DNA of 64,000 bases from Enterococcus silesiacus (lineage in GTDB: Bacteria > Bacillota > Bacilli > Lactobacillales > Enterococcaceae), in assembly GCA_001465115.1 (NCBI GenBank), contig CP013614.1:3100001-3164000 (forward strand), in the 5' to 3' direction. A model generated the notes under the pieces. The model was not told the origin of the DNA and searched no databases. It saw nothing but the letters and a program-made list of their open reading frames with translations. Both the position numbers and the translations under genes were made by a program. Every line of letters starts with the position of its first letter. The stretch's first letter is position 1. Positions 34,580 through 45,805 of this stretch are shown piece by piece.

Positions 34580-35743
34580 ATGAGTCCACTAAAACGATTA
34601 ACCTGCTGGAGAAGGCAAGTATTTTTATGTGTGGTTTTGTTGATACTGCTACCATTTTCTACGGTGCATGGAGAGGAAATCCCTATTTCTGTCAAAGCCA
34701 TTTTACCAGACAATCAAGTCACAAAAGATGCCGGCTATTATGATTTGAAAGTCAATCCGGGAGAAAAACAGGAACTATCTTTTCAACTTTATAATCAAGG
34801 GGATAAAGACGCTACGGTCAATATAAACATCAACCCAGCCTATACAGGAGATGGTGGCTCATTTATTTATACAGAAGATGAAGCCAACAAAGATCCCTCT
34901 TTAAAATATCCCTTATCAAGTATTGCAACTTCAGAACAAGCGGTCAGTGTTCCCGCCCAAGGGACAACTGTTACCAAAATAACACTTGATATCCCAAGTG
35001 AACCCTTTGAAGGCCTGATCCTTGGAGCGATTCGGGTTACAAGCGCGGATGCAGGGGAGAAAAAAACAGAAGAAACAAAAAAGGGCTTCAACATTTCCAA
35101 TAATTTTGCTTATTCAGTAGCCATTCAACTAAGAGAATCAGATGATCTACCAAAATCAGATTTAGTACTCAAAAAGGTCTTTGCCTCACAAGTTGCAGGG
35201 CGCAACACAGTAAAAGTAAATTTGCAAAATCCGACAGCAACGATTATTGACAATGTTTCCTATGAGGCAACCGTCAGCAAAAAAGGGGAAAATACCCCTT
35301 TGCATGAAACGAAGGTAAAAGGCTACCGAGTTGCACCGAATACCAATTACAATATTCCAATCAACTGGGAAAATCAGCCTTTTGCGGCGGGTACCTATGT
35401 TGCCAATGTCAAAGCAAAATCTGAAGACACAGGGCAAGATTGGACATTTGATCAAGAATTTGTGATCAGTGCAAAAGAAGCCAAAGAGCTGAATGACAAA
35501 GCAGTCGATCTTGAAAAAGACTATTTAATGTATGTATTGATCGGCATTGGAATCTTCATTGTACTTGTTATTTTCCTCATTATTTTATTGGTTATCTTAT
35601 CCAAGAAGAAGAAAAAACGAAAAGAACAAGCAAGACGAGCACGTCAAAAAAGGCAACAAAAAGGAAAAGAATATGACAAACGAAAACAACGACCAAGTAA
35701 TAAACGATCTTCCCAAAGTTCAGGAAAACCCAAACGAAGATAA
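34580..35743 (+). CDS. DUF916/DUF3324 WxL-interacting membrane protein
   Basis: 387 residues: signal peptide (about 1-36), an N-terminal DUF916 domain (about 40-155, YYDLKVNPGEKQELSFQLYNQG), a DUF3324 domain (about 165-300, LVLKKVFASQVAGRNTVKVNLQNP), one membrane helix (about 318-342) and a very basic cytoplasmic tail rich in K/R/Q. The family (WxLIP) has peptidoglycan- and host-protein-binding parts and binds WxL proteins. The last 71 bases overlap the next gene in another frame, so the basic tail is dual coding. Confidence 0.92.
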   Translation: MSPLKRLTCWRRQVFLCVVLLILLPFSTVHGEEIPISVKAILPDNQVTKDAGYYDLKVNPGEKQELSFQLYNQGDKDATVNININPAYTGDGGSFIYTEDEANKDPSLKYPLSSIATSEQAVSVPAQGTTVTKITLDIPSEPFEGLILGAIRVTSADAGEKKTEETKKGFNISNNFAYSVAIQLRESDDLPKSDLVLKKVFASQVAGRNTVKVNLQNPTATIIDNVSYEATVSKKGENTPLHETKVKGYRVAPNTNYNIPINWENQPFAAGTYVANVKAKSEDTGQDWTFDQEFVISAKEAKELNDKAVDLEKDYLMYVLIGIGIFIVLVIFLIILLVILSKKKKKRKEQARRARQKRQQKGKEYDKRKQRPSNKRSSQSSGKPKRR

Positions 35744-36293
35744 GCAAAAAAGCCTTTTTTTCTACCTTATTTTATTGCTACTTATTATTGTGCTGCTAGG
35801 TGGTGGTCTTGCGGGCTATATCTTTTACCCATTCGTGAATAAAATCAATGGCAACTGGGTATCGACCGATCAAACCATGCACTTAACCAGCCGAGGCAAC
35901 ATATGGGAACTCGCCATTGCAGATTACCAGCAAACAAAAGGCTTTGCTCTTGTTTATACAGGAGCATGGGAAGCCGCTGGAGTCAATAAGTATGATGGAA
36001 AACAAGTGAAATTGCTAGCCAAAATAAAAAAAGCGAATTTTGCTAAAGAGGAAATCAAGAAATTAGAAAAAAAGTCCGACCTATACACAGTGTTTGACCA
36101 GACTGAAAAAGAACTTACATTACAATACACAGAAAAAGGAATCAAACAAATTCAATCAGGTGCTAATTTGAATACAGTCGTACATATGACGTTGGAAAAT
36201 ATTCATTGGGAAAAGGCCAAAGAAAAACTGTACTTAAACAGTAGCTATTTTTCTAGTGAACGGATTGAATTTACGTATAAAAATGGACAATAA
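35673..36293 (+). CDS. Single-pass membrane protein of unknown function (WxL operon 1)
   Basis: 206 residues starting at ATG 35673 (MTNENNDQV) after AAAGGAAAAG. Longer readings from 35547 would run through the previous gene without a ribosome binding site. One membrane helix (about 33-57, LFFYLILLLLIIVLLGGGLAGYIFYPF) precedes an extracellular domain of about 150 residues (GNWVSTDQTMHLTSRGNIWELAI, LTLQYTEKGIKQIQSG) that looks like a small beta-barrel or lipocalin-like fold. I do not recognise the family. It overlaps the DUF916 gene by 71 bases, so its translation is linked to the WxL anchor proteins. WxL operon 2 has no equivalent. Confidence 0.7.
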   Translation: MTNENNDQVINDLPKVQENPNEDKQKSLFFYLILLLLIIVLLGGGLAGYIFYPFVNKINGNWVSTDQTMHLTSRGNIWELAIADYQQTKGFALVYTGAWEAAGVNKYDGKQVKLLAKIKKANFAKEEIKKLEKKSDLYTVFDQTEKELTLQYTEKGIKQIQSGANLNTVVHMTLENIHWEKAKEKLYLNSSYFSSERIEFTYKNGQ

Positions 36294-36325
36294 ACATAGC
36301 GTGTTATTGAAAATCGGACGAAACG

Positions 36326-36369
36326 AGAGGAGTGAACAGTTGAAATAGTTAGCTATTTCACAACTTATG
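36326..36369 (+). promoter_or_regulatory. Ribosome binding site separated from its ATG by a hairpin
   Basis: AGAGGAG (36326-36332) lies 34 bases from ATG 36367, too far for normal initiation. Between them TGAAATAG (36341-36348) and CTATTTCA (36353-36360) form a perfect 8-bp stem with a 4-base loop, and AGT/ACT can extend it to 36338-36365. If folded, the apparent spacing drops to about 6 bases. An in-frame TAG at 36346 rules out an upstream ATG, GTG or TTG start. Confidence 0.6.
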
Positions 36370-39300
36370 AAAAGAAAAAAGTATATTCTCTCTTTGATCA
36401 TTTTAGGGTTTAGTATAGTGATAGGCATCTTCATTGTCACTTCTTTAAGCTCTAAAAATAAGCTTCAGGCACAAGAAATACAGCCAACCAGAGCAATAAC
36501 AGATAATATTTTTCAAAGTATAGGTATCATAGTGCCTGGTGAAAAAAATCGGCGATTAGAACAAGAAGATTATCTTGAAAATGGTTCAGAAATCAAAGCT
36601 ACAATGACCTTTAAATTTACCAATAAAGATTATAAAGTAGGAGATACTTTTGAAACAACGTTACCAGAAGGTTTCGCATATACAAAGGTCTTTGAAGGGA
36701 CATTGTCTGATACGGCGGCTTATCGTATCGATCCGGTAACGAGAAAATTATCTTTAACAATGATAAAAGACGTTCAATCAGCAGAGTATAATTTGGATTT
36801 AGTGACAAGCATCAAATTTAATAGTAAGTTGAATTCTAAACAAACAATGTCTTTTGAGACACAAACACCAAAAAACTATATATTTCACTTATATGATAAG
36901 GAAACCGGCAGCACATATAGCTATGGAAAGACCTTTGATAAAGATAAAAATGAAACAAAATTAATGCCAGTAAGTGGTGGTGCATATGCTGCGGTGGACG
37001 TCAATTACGCTCATGCAGATTTGTCAAAGCATAATCTCGAAGTTTCTTTTTCAAAGCAATTGATTCCAAGTTATTGGAGTGATGGTTATGTTAAAGCCTC
37101 ACAAGATATTGAATCCTTTCAATTCTATACCTATGAAACGATGATCGATGGCACACGGATAGGGGAGAAAAAAGAATTAAAAGTCAACGAAGACTTTATT
37201 ATGATCGAGAAATCGGATTGGCAGAGCCGACTTAAGTTTAAGGAAAAATTTCATGGGGCTTTAGAGGTATCAGGCGGCGAAGTAACTTTTGACTATACTG
37301 GGTTTAATCCTATCTCTAATGGAAAAAGCGGCTCACTCTCATCTGGGACGGGGTTTAATGTTTATATTGGGAAGGATAATAATGAACTCATCAGTCTGAG
37401 GAGGTTTGCTGTTAACTTTTATGTCGTAGCGCTAGGTTACTTAGGTTTAGGAACAATTGTCGCGGATGACAATGTAAAAGCGCAGGAAGCAATCGTTAAA
37501 ACACCGATTTATATCAATGGTACCAATCAGCAATTAAAAAAAGGTGACACTTTCACCTTGACGAACGATAAAGAGCCAGCCTTAGTGGCAATCGATACAA
37601 AGCTGTCTCGAGAAAATAAAGTGACATTCAATGCTAATGGCTCGATTGTTGAAGGTAGTAAAAAAGCGGTCAGTAACTGGAAAATTTCCAATGATACATT
37701 TGGCAAGGTAACACTGACATACTTAGGTGAAGATACGACGGATACTTTTGGCTTGGATATCTACACGGGGATCGATGATACAGTCACACCACCATTTAGT
37801 TCTAAATATATTCTTTCAGGGAATGGCTATGAAACAAGCGGAACGACAACGTTTAAAGGACAAGGCAACAATGTGAAAAGAGGAGCGTTCAATACGGCAA
37901 AAAATAGTATCAATTGGACGATCACGATTAATTCACTGTATCAAAAAATAACTAAACTAACGGACACTTTCGGTGATGGTGTCAAAGCAGGAACCCTGAA
38001 AAACTTAAAAATCACTTCTGTAGAATTTGGAAAATCCGGTGCAATAAAAGAATTAATTGAAGGAATCGATTATGAATTGTTGGATTCGTCGAACGCTTTT
38101 GAAATCAAGTTTTTAAAAGAAGTGAAAGAAAAGCTTACAATTACTTATGAAACAGGTGTTGATCTTTTGACGATTGCTCCAACTAATCTACGAGCAACAA
38201 ATACAATTACGCCAAAATTGGCCATTTCCTCCTCAATCGAAAAAGAATTTCCAACAGTAGGAGTGGCATCTATACCAGCGTATTTATTCACTAATTCACC
38301 GTTTATACTTGGTAAAAATGACGTAAGTAGTCGCACAGAAAAAATCAATGAACAGCCTGTAAACCAAATAAAACTACTGATAAATCCATCTGGAGCAGAC
38401 CTTAATAACAATGAAATTGTGATCAAGTATAAAGGTTTGGATGTGTCGATTTTAGGTGAAAAATTTACAGTAAATACGGTCAAACAGTTTTCTATAACCA
38501 ATTATGCACAGTTGCTTCCAGGTGAAGAAATCACTTCCGACAGTGAAGAATATCCTGAGATAAACATTGAAGAGGATCAAATTCGTGTAAAGAGTAAAAA
38601 GTTGACACAGGCGATTATTGTAAGTTTTACTATGGGCAAAAACAATTATTATAATGCTGCTGGGGAGTCTGCAAGACTCAGTCAAACGAGTGACAATTTT
38701 GCTCCAACTAATACAACGTCTCAACGGCTTTATTTTAATAATAGTTTGTCAAAGAGATTTACGTTAAAGACTAGTAAAGAGTATGTCAACATTGCTGAAG
38801 GAACCTTGACAGTAGCTAAAAATAATGGCTTTCCTTTAATAAAAGGCACAAAAATCGATCTTGCTAATATTAATCCAGTAAATAATTCTAGAGAACTTTC
38901 CAGTTTAAGAGAAGTCACGGACAGCGATGGAAACCCTTTACCAGTTTCAACTATTTCAGTGAGTGGTGGTAGTTATTCAGCTTGGGCGATCACGATCAAT
39001 GATGAGCAGTTAAAAAATGGCTTAATCGTAAAGTTAAATTGGGACTTTAATACTAGTGGTACGAAAAGTTATTCAGGTGGAAGTTCAAGTCATCCATATA
39101 TAAATTATGGAGGATCTACAAGTACACAATCCTATACTAATGTCGTTTGGACAGGTAAATTTGATATCGATAACTCTGGCGCAGGTGGTGGCGGAAATCT
39201 GATTTTTAAAGACATGCTGATCAATATGGTCGATTCTGTAACAAATAAACCGCTAGCTGGTGCAACCTATGAGATTATCGATAAGGATGGTAACGTAAAG

Positions 39301-40203
39301 AATACCCTGACGTCAAATGCAAAGGGAGAAATACTCCTAAAAGAGTATGTCGTTACAAACTATACCTTAAAAGAAATTAATCCACCAGACGGCTATTTAT
39401 CTAATGAAGAATATAATGATTCAGGTAAAGAGATTACGTTAACATCAACTGGTGAAAATAAACTCACGATCCCTTATGTCAAAGAAGGGAAAATTATTGT
39501 TCATTTTGCCTATCAGGATGGAACAGCTATTGAAACCATCGATCCAATAACGATCAAAGGCGGTAATGGTTCAACAGTTAATTTAAAAGAGCAAAAAGCA
39601 GTAACTGATCAATTGGAGCAAATGAACGCAGTGAATTCAGACTATCGATTTATAAACTTTGACCCAGGGAAAATACAGGGATCAGATGAAGCATTAGTCT
39701 TTCCGTATGAAAGTGAAACTGTCTATTACAAATATGAAGGCTTGCTTTCATTAAAAGTGCCAGAACTTCTAACCTTTGAAACAGGTTTTGTCACACCGTT
39801 TAAGCAAATGCTGTCATATGACAATATAGAAGATTTTGAAGTTGCACTGAGAGACAATCGACAAGTCACCACGTCAACAACAACGAAACCAAGCAAGACA
39901 CGAGGCAACATTCGACTAAATGCTTTCCTATCGAAAGAATTTACCACGCAAGGAAATAAGGTGCTAAAAAATGCCCGCTTGATTTACCGAAATAATGCTA
40001 CAGATATTGTGTTAAACGGAGCTGGCGGAGAATTAGTGAACAATAAGCAAGATGCTAATGATAAAACGAAAAAAGATTTTACTTTCATTTTAGACACAGC
40101 AGAAAGTAAAAACCAAGGCTTTAAACTGGAAGTACCTGCCAAAGGGACATTGGCGGATGAATATACAGGAGAAGTTACTTGGGAGATTGTTCAAGAGCCG
40201 TAA
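36367..40203 (+). CDS. Large multidomain WxL adhesin (WxL operon 1)
   Basis: 1278 residues. A signal or anchor segment (about 5-28) is followed by a long series of beta-rich adhesin-like domains (about 45-930), a Cna-B/SpaA-like domain (about 946-1035, NKPLAGATYEIIDKDGNV, YTLKEINPPDGYL), a MucBP-like repeat (about 1040-1120, GKIIVHFAYQDGTAIETIDP) and a C-terminal WxL-type domain (about 1125-1278) ending VTWEIVQEP. The terminal motif is W-E-I, a conservative departure from WxL. Likely a surface adhesin held by its WxL domain and by the DUF916 partner. No LPxTG is present. Ligand unknown. It ends the operon at a strong terminator. Confidence 0.85.
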   Translation: MKRKKYILSLIILGFSIVIGIFIVTSLSSKNKLQAQEIQPTRAITDNIFQSIGIIVPGEKNRRLEQEDYLENGSEIKATMTFKFTNKDYKVGDTFETTLPEGFAYTKVFEGTLSDTAAYRIDPVTRKLSLTMIKDVQSAEYNLDLVTSIKFNSKLNSKQTMSFETQTPKNYIFHLYDKETGSTYSYGKTFDKDKNETKLMPVSGGAYAAVDVNYAHADLSKHNLEVSFSKQLIPSYWSDGYVKASQDIESFQFYTYETMIDGTRIGEKKELKVNEDFIMIEKSDWQSRLKFKEKFHGALEVSGGEVTFDYTGFNPISNGKSGSLSSGTGFNVYIGKDNNELISLRRFAVNFYVVALGYLGLGTIVADDNVKAQEAIVKTPIYINGTNQQLKKGDTFTLTNDKEPALVAIDTKLSRENKVTFNANGSIVEGSKKAVSNWKISNDTFGKVTLTYLGEDTTDTFGLDIYTGIDDTVTPPFSSKYILSGNGYETSGTTTFKGQGNNVKRGAFNTAKNSINWTITINSLYQKITKLTDTFGDGVKAGTLKNLKITSVEFGKSGAIKELIEGIDYELLDSSNAFEIKFLKEVKEKLTITYETGVDLLTIAPTNLRATNTITPKLAISSSIEKEFPTVGVASIPAYLFTNSPFILGKNDVSSRTEKINEQPVNQIKLLINPSGADLNNNEIVIKYKGLDVSILGEKFTVNTVKQFSITNYAQLLPGEEITSDSEEYPEINIEEDQIRVKSKKLTQAIIVSFTMGKNNYYNAAGESARLSQTSDNFAPTNTTSQRLYFNNSLSKRFTLKTSKEYVNIAEGTLTVAKNNGFPLIKGTKIDLANINPVNNSRELSSLREVTDSDGNPLPVSTISVSGGSYSAWAITINDEQLKNGLIVKLNWDFNTSGTKSYSGGSSSHPYINYGGSTSTQSYTNVVWTGKFDIDNSGAGGGGNLIFKDMLINMVDSVTNKPLAGATYEIIDKDGNVKNTLTSNAKGEILLKEYVVTNYTLKEINPPDGYLSNEEYNDSGKEITLTSTGENKLTIPYVKEGKIIVHFAYQDGTAIETIDPITIKGGNGSTVNLKEQKAVTDQLEQMNAVNSDYRFINFDPGKIQGSDEALVFPYESETVYYKYEGLLSLKVPELLTFETGFVTPFKQMLSYDNIEDFEVALRDNRQVTTSTTTKPSKTRGNIRLNAFLSKEFTTQGNKVLKNARLIYRNNATDIVLNGAGGELVNNKQDANDKTKKDFTFILDTAESKNQGFKLEVPAKGTLADEYTGEVTWEIVQEP

Positions 40204-40233
40204 ATTTTTTGAAGTAGTACAATGAACAATAGG

Positions 40234-40276
40234 AGGCTGGGACAGGAGTTAAATACATCCTGTCCCAGCCTGTTTT
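40234..40276. terminator. Bidirectional terminator with GGCTGGGACA arms
   Basis: Perfect 14-bp arms AGGCTGGGACAGGA (40234-40247) and TCCTGTCCCAGCCT (40258-40271), then TTTT. The arm sequence matches the head and tail of the dispersed repeat (GGxTGGGACA / TGTCCCxxCC), so it may be a minimal version of that element. It separates WxL operon 1 from the convergent PRD regulator. Confidence 0.88.
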
Positions 40277-40281
40277 AATGT

Positions 40282-42171
40282 TTAAAATCTAAATGAATCA
40301 ACCAAACAATTAACAAATTCCTCATAAGAATCAGCTTGTAGCAGCGCATCAATCGTTTCCTTATTATCCAAGGACTCAATAATCAAATTAAAAATCTTTC
40401 GAAATTCTTTTCGTTCCGATCGATTCATCGCCATCATCACAACAATTTGGACATACTCTTGATCCCAAAGCATCGGTTCCTCATTGATCACAAAATAAAG
40501 TGAGGTTTTCAGCGCATTCATTTCCATCGAATGAGGCATGGCTAATCCATTACCGAAACTCGTAGATGACATATCTTCCCGCCTAAGTATCTCTTCTTCA
40601 AAGCTCGAACTCACTCGGTTCAACTCAGTCAAATGGGTGGACATATGATGGATTAGCTGATATTTACTTTGTAAATGCTGATTTTTTTCAAATAATTCTT
40701 TAGAAAAATACTGTTCGATGACTTTTTTCATTTTTAGTTGCTGTTGCCCTAAATTGATTTTTTTGATTGCTTTTGTGATAATCTCTTTGTCTCTCTCGTT
40801 GAAGAAAGGCGTGATTTTCACATAAGCCACCTCATCTGGCAGTGTGATCGTTGAAATAATCAAATCTTGATTCAGATTAGAGATCGGCGCATCGACCTCG
40901 GTAATAACTTTCTTGATATCTAATTCGTAGTCAAAAGCCGTTAAAATTTTTTCAGAAAGATCAATATGCATGTCGTAGTAACTAGGGCAGATCAGGGTAG
41001 CGAAGAGCTTACTTTGGTTTATTTTAGCATGTTCAAAATAGGCCCCAATATGAAACGCCAGGTAAGTAATTTCATCTTCGGCAATTTTAGACCCCAAATA
41101 TTCTTCTAATTCATTGGAAACAAACACAGCTAAATCATAAACTAATGGGTAATTTTCTTTGATTTCTTTCGTCATAGGATTTAAAGCAACTTGTTTTTCC
41201 CGATTGCGACTCAATAAGTTTTGAAGGTGCAACGAGAATTTAATGAAAAAGTCTTCGTCATCTAACGATAGTAAAAATTCCTCATTGATTTTTTTTAAAA
41301 TTCGGTTTGATAATTGAATACTTTCGTCAGTGATGTAGTCTTTCAAGTCTTCTTTAATCTCGGCATAATTTAGTAAGGTTGTCTTACTCTTTAACAGGAT
41401 CGTCATATAAGAAATTTCGCTCTCTTTTAACTGAATAGCGTAAGTATGCTGAATGTAGGCGGCAATTGCAATGGCTGAGCGATGTTCCGCTGCCAAACGT
41501 TCATCAATTTCAGCAGAATCGGTATCGATACTTTGATTGCTGTCGTAGATTCGTTCCATTGCGACTACTATGTGTAAGATGATGCTGTTTAAGGTGTAAC
41601 CATTGATATATAAGTTGTTTTCTTTCAAAATTTGAGTGATCATGATTTTTAGCTCATCTAAATTATAGCCATAAAATGCAGCCTGAATCGTTGCTAGATG
41701 TAAAAATTCAGCACTTGTCTCATGGTAAAATTGTTCTCTGATCCAAGCCCGTTTTTTTTCTTCAGGTCCGGCAAGATGAACGGAATTATCTTGATTGGCG
41801 ATTTTTAAGTGGAATTTATGCAGTTCTTTGTTTGCTTTATTGATCGTTCGCTCCAGTGTAGATAAGCTGATAAAAAGTTCCTCAGCTAAATCATATTTAT
41901 TCATCGGTGTTAGAAGATAAATCAACTTTTCTATCAGCACTTTTTCTCGGCTGACTTCCTTTGAGAAAATTTCAGGAGGCTCACTTTGGTCGATATAATA
42001 GCCTTTTGAGGTTGCATGAATAATTTTTTCCGCAACGTGTTCATTGATTTTTTTGACATAATTCTTAATGGTTCTAGTAGATACAGAAAAAACTTGTGCT
42101 AATTGGCTGGAAGAGGTGAGACCATTTATTTGGAGATACTTTATTAATTGTTCTTCAGATAACTTGTTCAT
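40282..42171 (-). CDS. PRD-containing PTS regulator (LicR/BglG-type activator)
   Basis: 629 residues: N-terminal HTH domains (about 1-150, LTSSQLAQVFSVSTRTIKNYV and LAEELFISLSTLERTI), two PRD domains (about 165-370) with regulatory His residues (AFHIGAYFEHA), an EIIB-like region (about 375-460) and a C-terminal fructose/mannitol-type EIIA (about 480-629, FGNGLAMPHSMEMN). PTS phosphorylation sets its activity by sugar supply. It is divergent from the cellobiose-type PTS operon and is its probable activator. The start ATG at 42171 follows GAGGG; upstream in-frame ATGs at 42228 and 42270 lack ribosome binding sites. Confidence 0.9.
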   Translation of the reverse strand: MNKLSEEQLIKYLQINGLTSSSQLAQVFSVSTRTIKNYVKKINEHVAEKIIHATSKGYYIDQSEPPEIFSKEVSREKVLIEKLIYLLTPMNKYDLAEELFISLSTLERTINKANKELHKFHLKIANQDNSVHLAGPEEKKRAWIREQFYHETSAEFLHLATIQAAFYGYNLDELKIMITQILKENNLYINGYTLNSIILHIVVAMERIYDSNQSIDTDSAEIDERLAAEHRSAIAIAAYIQHTYAIQLKESEISYMTILLKSKTTLLNYAEIKEDLKDYITDESIQLSNRILKKINEEFLLSLDDEDFFIKFSLHLQNLLSRNREKQVALNPMTKEIKENYPLVYDLAVFVSNELEEYLGSKIAEDEITYLAFHIGAYFEHAKINQSKLFATLICPSYYDMHIDLSEKILTAFDYELDIKKVITEVDAPISNLNQDLIISTITLPDEVAYVKITPFFNERDKEIITKAIKKINLGQQQLKMKKVIEQYFSKELFEKNQHLQSKYQLIHHMSTHLTELNRVSSSFEEEILRREDMSSTSFGNGLAMPHSMEMNALKTSLYFVINEEPMLWDQEYVQIVVMMAMNRSERKEFRKIFNLIIESLDNKETIDALLQADSYEEFVNCLVDSFRF

Positions 42172-42270
42172 GCTGTTTCCCTCGCAGTCCTTTTTTGATA
42201 GTTCCTCTTCTTCTATTGTTGACTTCATTATATAGTCTCTGATTAAAACGAACAAATCACATAACTGCAC

Positions 42271-42284
42271 CGTAAGCGTTTGCT
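42271..42284. promoter_or_regulatory. Candidate cre site
   Basis: CGTAAGCGTTTGCT fits the cre consensus except at the first two positions. It lies in the divergent promoter region between the PRD regulator and the PTS operon, where CcpA control is usual. Confidence 0.45.
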
Positions 42285-42360
42285 AGTGCAAAATGTTGGT
42301 TTGCCCTCTTGGTTCAAAATAGCGATAATTGGGATGTGAAATACAAAGGAGGAAAACAAT

Positions 42361-42678
42361 ATGACAAAGAAAAATATTTTATTAGTATGTGGTGGCGGAG
42401 CTTCAAGTGGTTTCTTAGCGCAAAGCATGAAAAAAAGTGCTAAAACACAAGGGTTAACAGTAACAGTAGAAGCTGTTGGAGATTCTGAAATTGAAGATTA
42501 CATCGATGAAAAAGATGTAGTGTTGTTTGGTCCACACTTACGCTATATGGAAGCTGAATTAAAAGAAACAATGAATGAATTTGAGGGAATTCCATATGAC
42601 TTTATTCCAGATGAATACTATGGAGCGATAAATGGGGAAGCGACTTTGAACTTTGCACTGTCTTTGATTGCGAAGTAG
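42361..42678 (+). CDS. PTS EIIB, lactose/cellobiose family
   Basis: 105 residues, the EIIB phosphotransfer protein with phospho-cysteine in ILLVCGGGASSGFLA (Cys10). It takes phosphate from EIIA and gives it to the incoming beta-glucoside. First gene of the EIIB-EIIC-EIIA-GH1 operon, with AAAGGAGG upstream. Confidence 0.93.
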   Translation: MTKKNILLVCGGGASSGFLAQSMKKSAKTQGLTVTVEAVGDSEIEDYIDEKDVVLFGPHLRYMEAELKETMNEFEGIPYDFIPDEYYGAINGEATLNFALSLIAK

Positions 42679-42701
42679 ATTGAAAAATAGGTGGGAGAAA
42701 A

Positions 42702-43943
42702 ATGAAAAAGATTATTGATTGGATGACGAATGTCTTTGCACCAAAAGCAAATAAAATCACGAAAAATCCTTGGATCGGTGCCATTCAAGAAGCGATGACG
42801 ACAGTGATGCCAATGATTTTGGTCGGCTCACTGGTAACGATTTTTGCCATTTTTGAAGAATATATTCCAAATTTTCCAGATATTTCGCCAATTAGCAGTT
42901 TTAGTTTTGGATTAGCGTCAGTGTTTGTAGCCTTTTTTATTCCGTATCTGCTTTTGGAGAAAAAGAAGAAACATAAATTAAAGAAACAAGCTGGAATGAT
43001 CGGGATCGCTTTTTTCTTGATGCTGGTTTTTCCGACATTTAATGACAATGGAGATATTATCATTGAATTTGCTAAATTAGGTTCGGGCGGAATGTTTGCA
43101 GCAATCGTTGGGGGCTTGTTTGTAGCATTTGTGATGGATAAATTTTCTAAGTTTAGTTTATTTAAAGAAGATACAATGATGCCGCCATTTTTAGTAGAAG
43201 GATTTGACAGTATTGCACCAACGTTTTTGATTTTAGCCATTGGTTGGGTAGCGATTTTTATTTTTAATATCAATCTGTATGAGGGTATTTATTGGATTTT
43301 ATCACCACTGGTCAATGTATCGCAAAGTTTCTGGGGATTTGTGTTGATCATGTTTATTCAGGCTTTTCTATATTCATTTGGTATCAGCAGTTGGGTGTTG
43401 GAGCCGCTATATGTGCCGATTGGCTTGCAGGCAGTTGGACAAAATGCAGCTGATTTAGCGCGAGGTATAGATCCGTCATTGATCCTAACAAACGAAACAT
43501 TGCAAGGTTGGGTGTGGATCGGTGGCGCCGGTTCGACATTGATGCTTTCCGTATTCATGCTGTTCACAAAATCAAAACGGTTAAGAGCAATTGGGAAGTC
43601 TTCTATTGTTCCGTCATTATGTAATATCAATGAGCCATTGGTTTATGGCGCTCCGGTAGTTTTCAATCCAATGTTAATGGTGCCAATGTGGATTTCTGGG
43701 ATTGTAGTGCCGGCGATAACGTATCTTTCTTTCCAACTTGGGTGGGTCAGTATTCCAACGAAACCATTTGCGTTATGGTATTTACCAGTTGGCATCCAAA
43801 CATGGCTGATCAACGGAGATTTAAATGGGTTGATTTTGTTAGCTGTATCTTTAGTGTTAACAGGATTTATTTATTACCCATTCTTGAAAGTATATGACAA
43901 CCAAATTTATAAAGAAGAATTGTTGAAAGTGGAGGAAGCCTAA
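42702..43943 (+). CDS. PTS EIIC, lactose/cellobiose family
   Basis: 413 residues with about ten membrane segments, the permease of a lactose/cellobiose-type PTS (NPWIGAIQEAMTTVMPMILVGSL near the N terminus; SIVPSLCNINEPLVYGAPVVFNPMLMVPM near 305-335, the family's substrate-site loop with NEP). It imports and presents a beta-glucoside, with EIIB and EIIA from the flanking genes. The exact disaccharide cannot be read from sequence. The EIIA gene starts two bases after its stop. Confidence 0.93.
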   Translation: MKKIIDWMTNVFAPKANKITKNPWIGAIQEAMTTVMPMILVGSLVTIFAIFEEYIPNFPDISPISSFSFGLASVFVAFFIPYLLLEKKKKHKLKKQAGMIGIAFFLMLVFPTFNDNGDIIIEFAKLGSGGMFAAIVGGLFVAFVMDKFSKFSLFKEDTMMPPFLVEGFDSIAPTFLILAIGWVAIFIFNINLYEGIYWILSPLVNVSQSFWGFVLIMFIQAFLYSFGISSWVLEPLYVPIGLQAVGQNAADLARGIDPSLILTNETLQGWVWIGGAGSTLMLSVFMLFTKSKRLRAIGKSSIVPSLCNINEPLVYGAPVVFNPMLMVPMWISGIVVPAITYLSFQLGWVSIPTKPFALWYLPVGIQTWLINGDLNGLILLAVSLVLTGFIYYPFLKVYDNQIYKEELLKVEEA

Positions 43944-43944
43944 G

Positions 43945-45688
<1,744 letters not shown>

Positions 45689-45719
45689 ATATAGATTTTA
45701 AAGAACAAAAATTGAAGTT

Positions 45720-45758
45720 AGATCAGATTCTATTTAGGACGGAATCTGATCTTTTTTT
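45720..45758 (+). terminator. Terminator after the PTS/GH1 operon
   Basis: AGATCAGATTC (45720-45730) and GAATCTGATCT (45742-45752), then TTTTTT. Confidence 0.88.
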
Positions 45759-45805
45759 GAATGTTCAGTCAATTTAGTGTATAAAATTGACTGAATCCAA
45801 GCATT

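Noticed and set aside
35547..35672. Longer in-frame reading of the 206-residue membrane protein
   Set aside because: It runs through the membrane helix of the DUF916 gene in another frame and lacks a ribosome binding site.
34580..35743. Sortase-anchored pilin reading of the DUF916 protein
   Set aside because: It has a membrane helix and basic tail but no LPxTG-type motif; the DUF916/DUF3324 pattern is clear.
42172..42270. Upstream ATGs of the PRD regulator
   Set aside because: No ribosome binding site, and they would place the start close to the divergent promoter; ATG 42171 has GAGGG.
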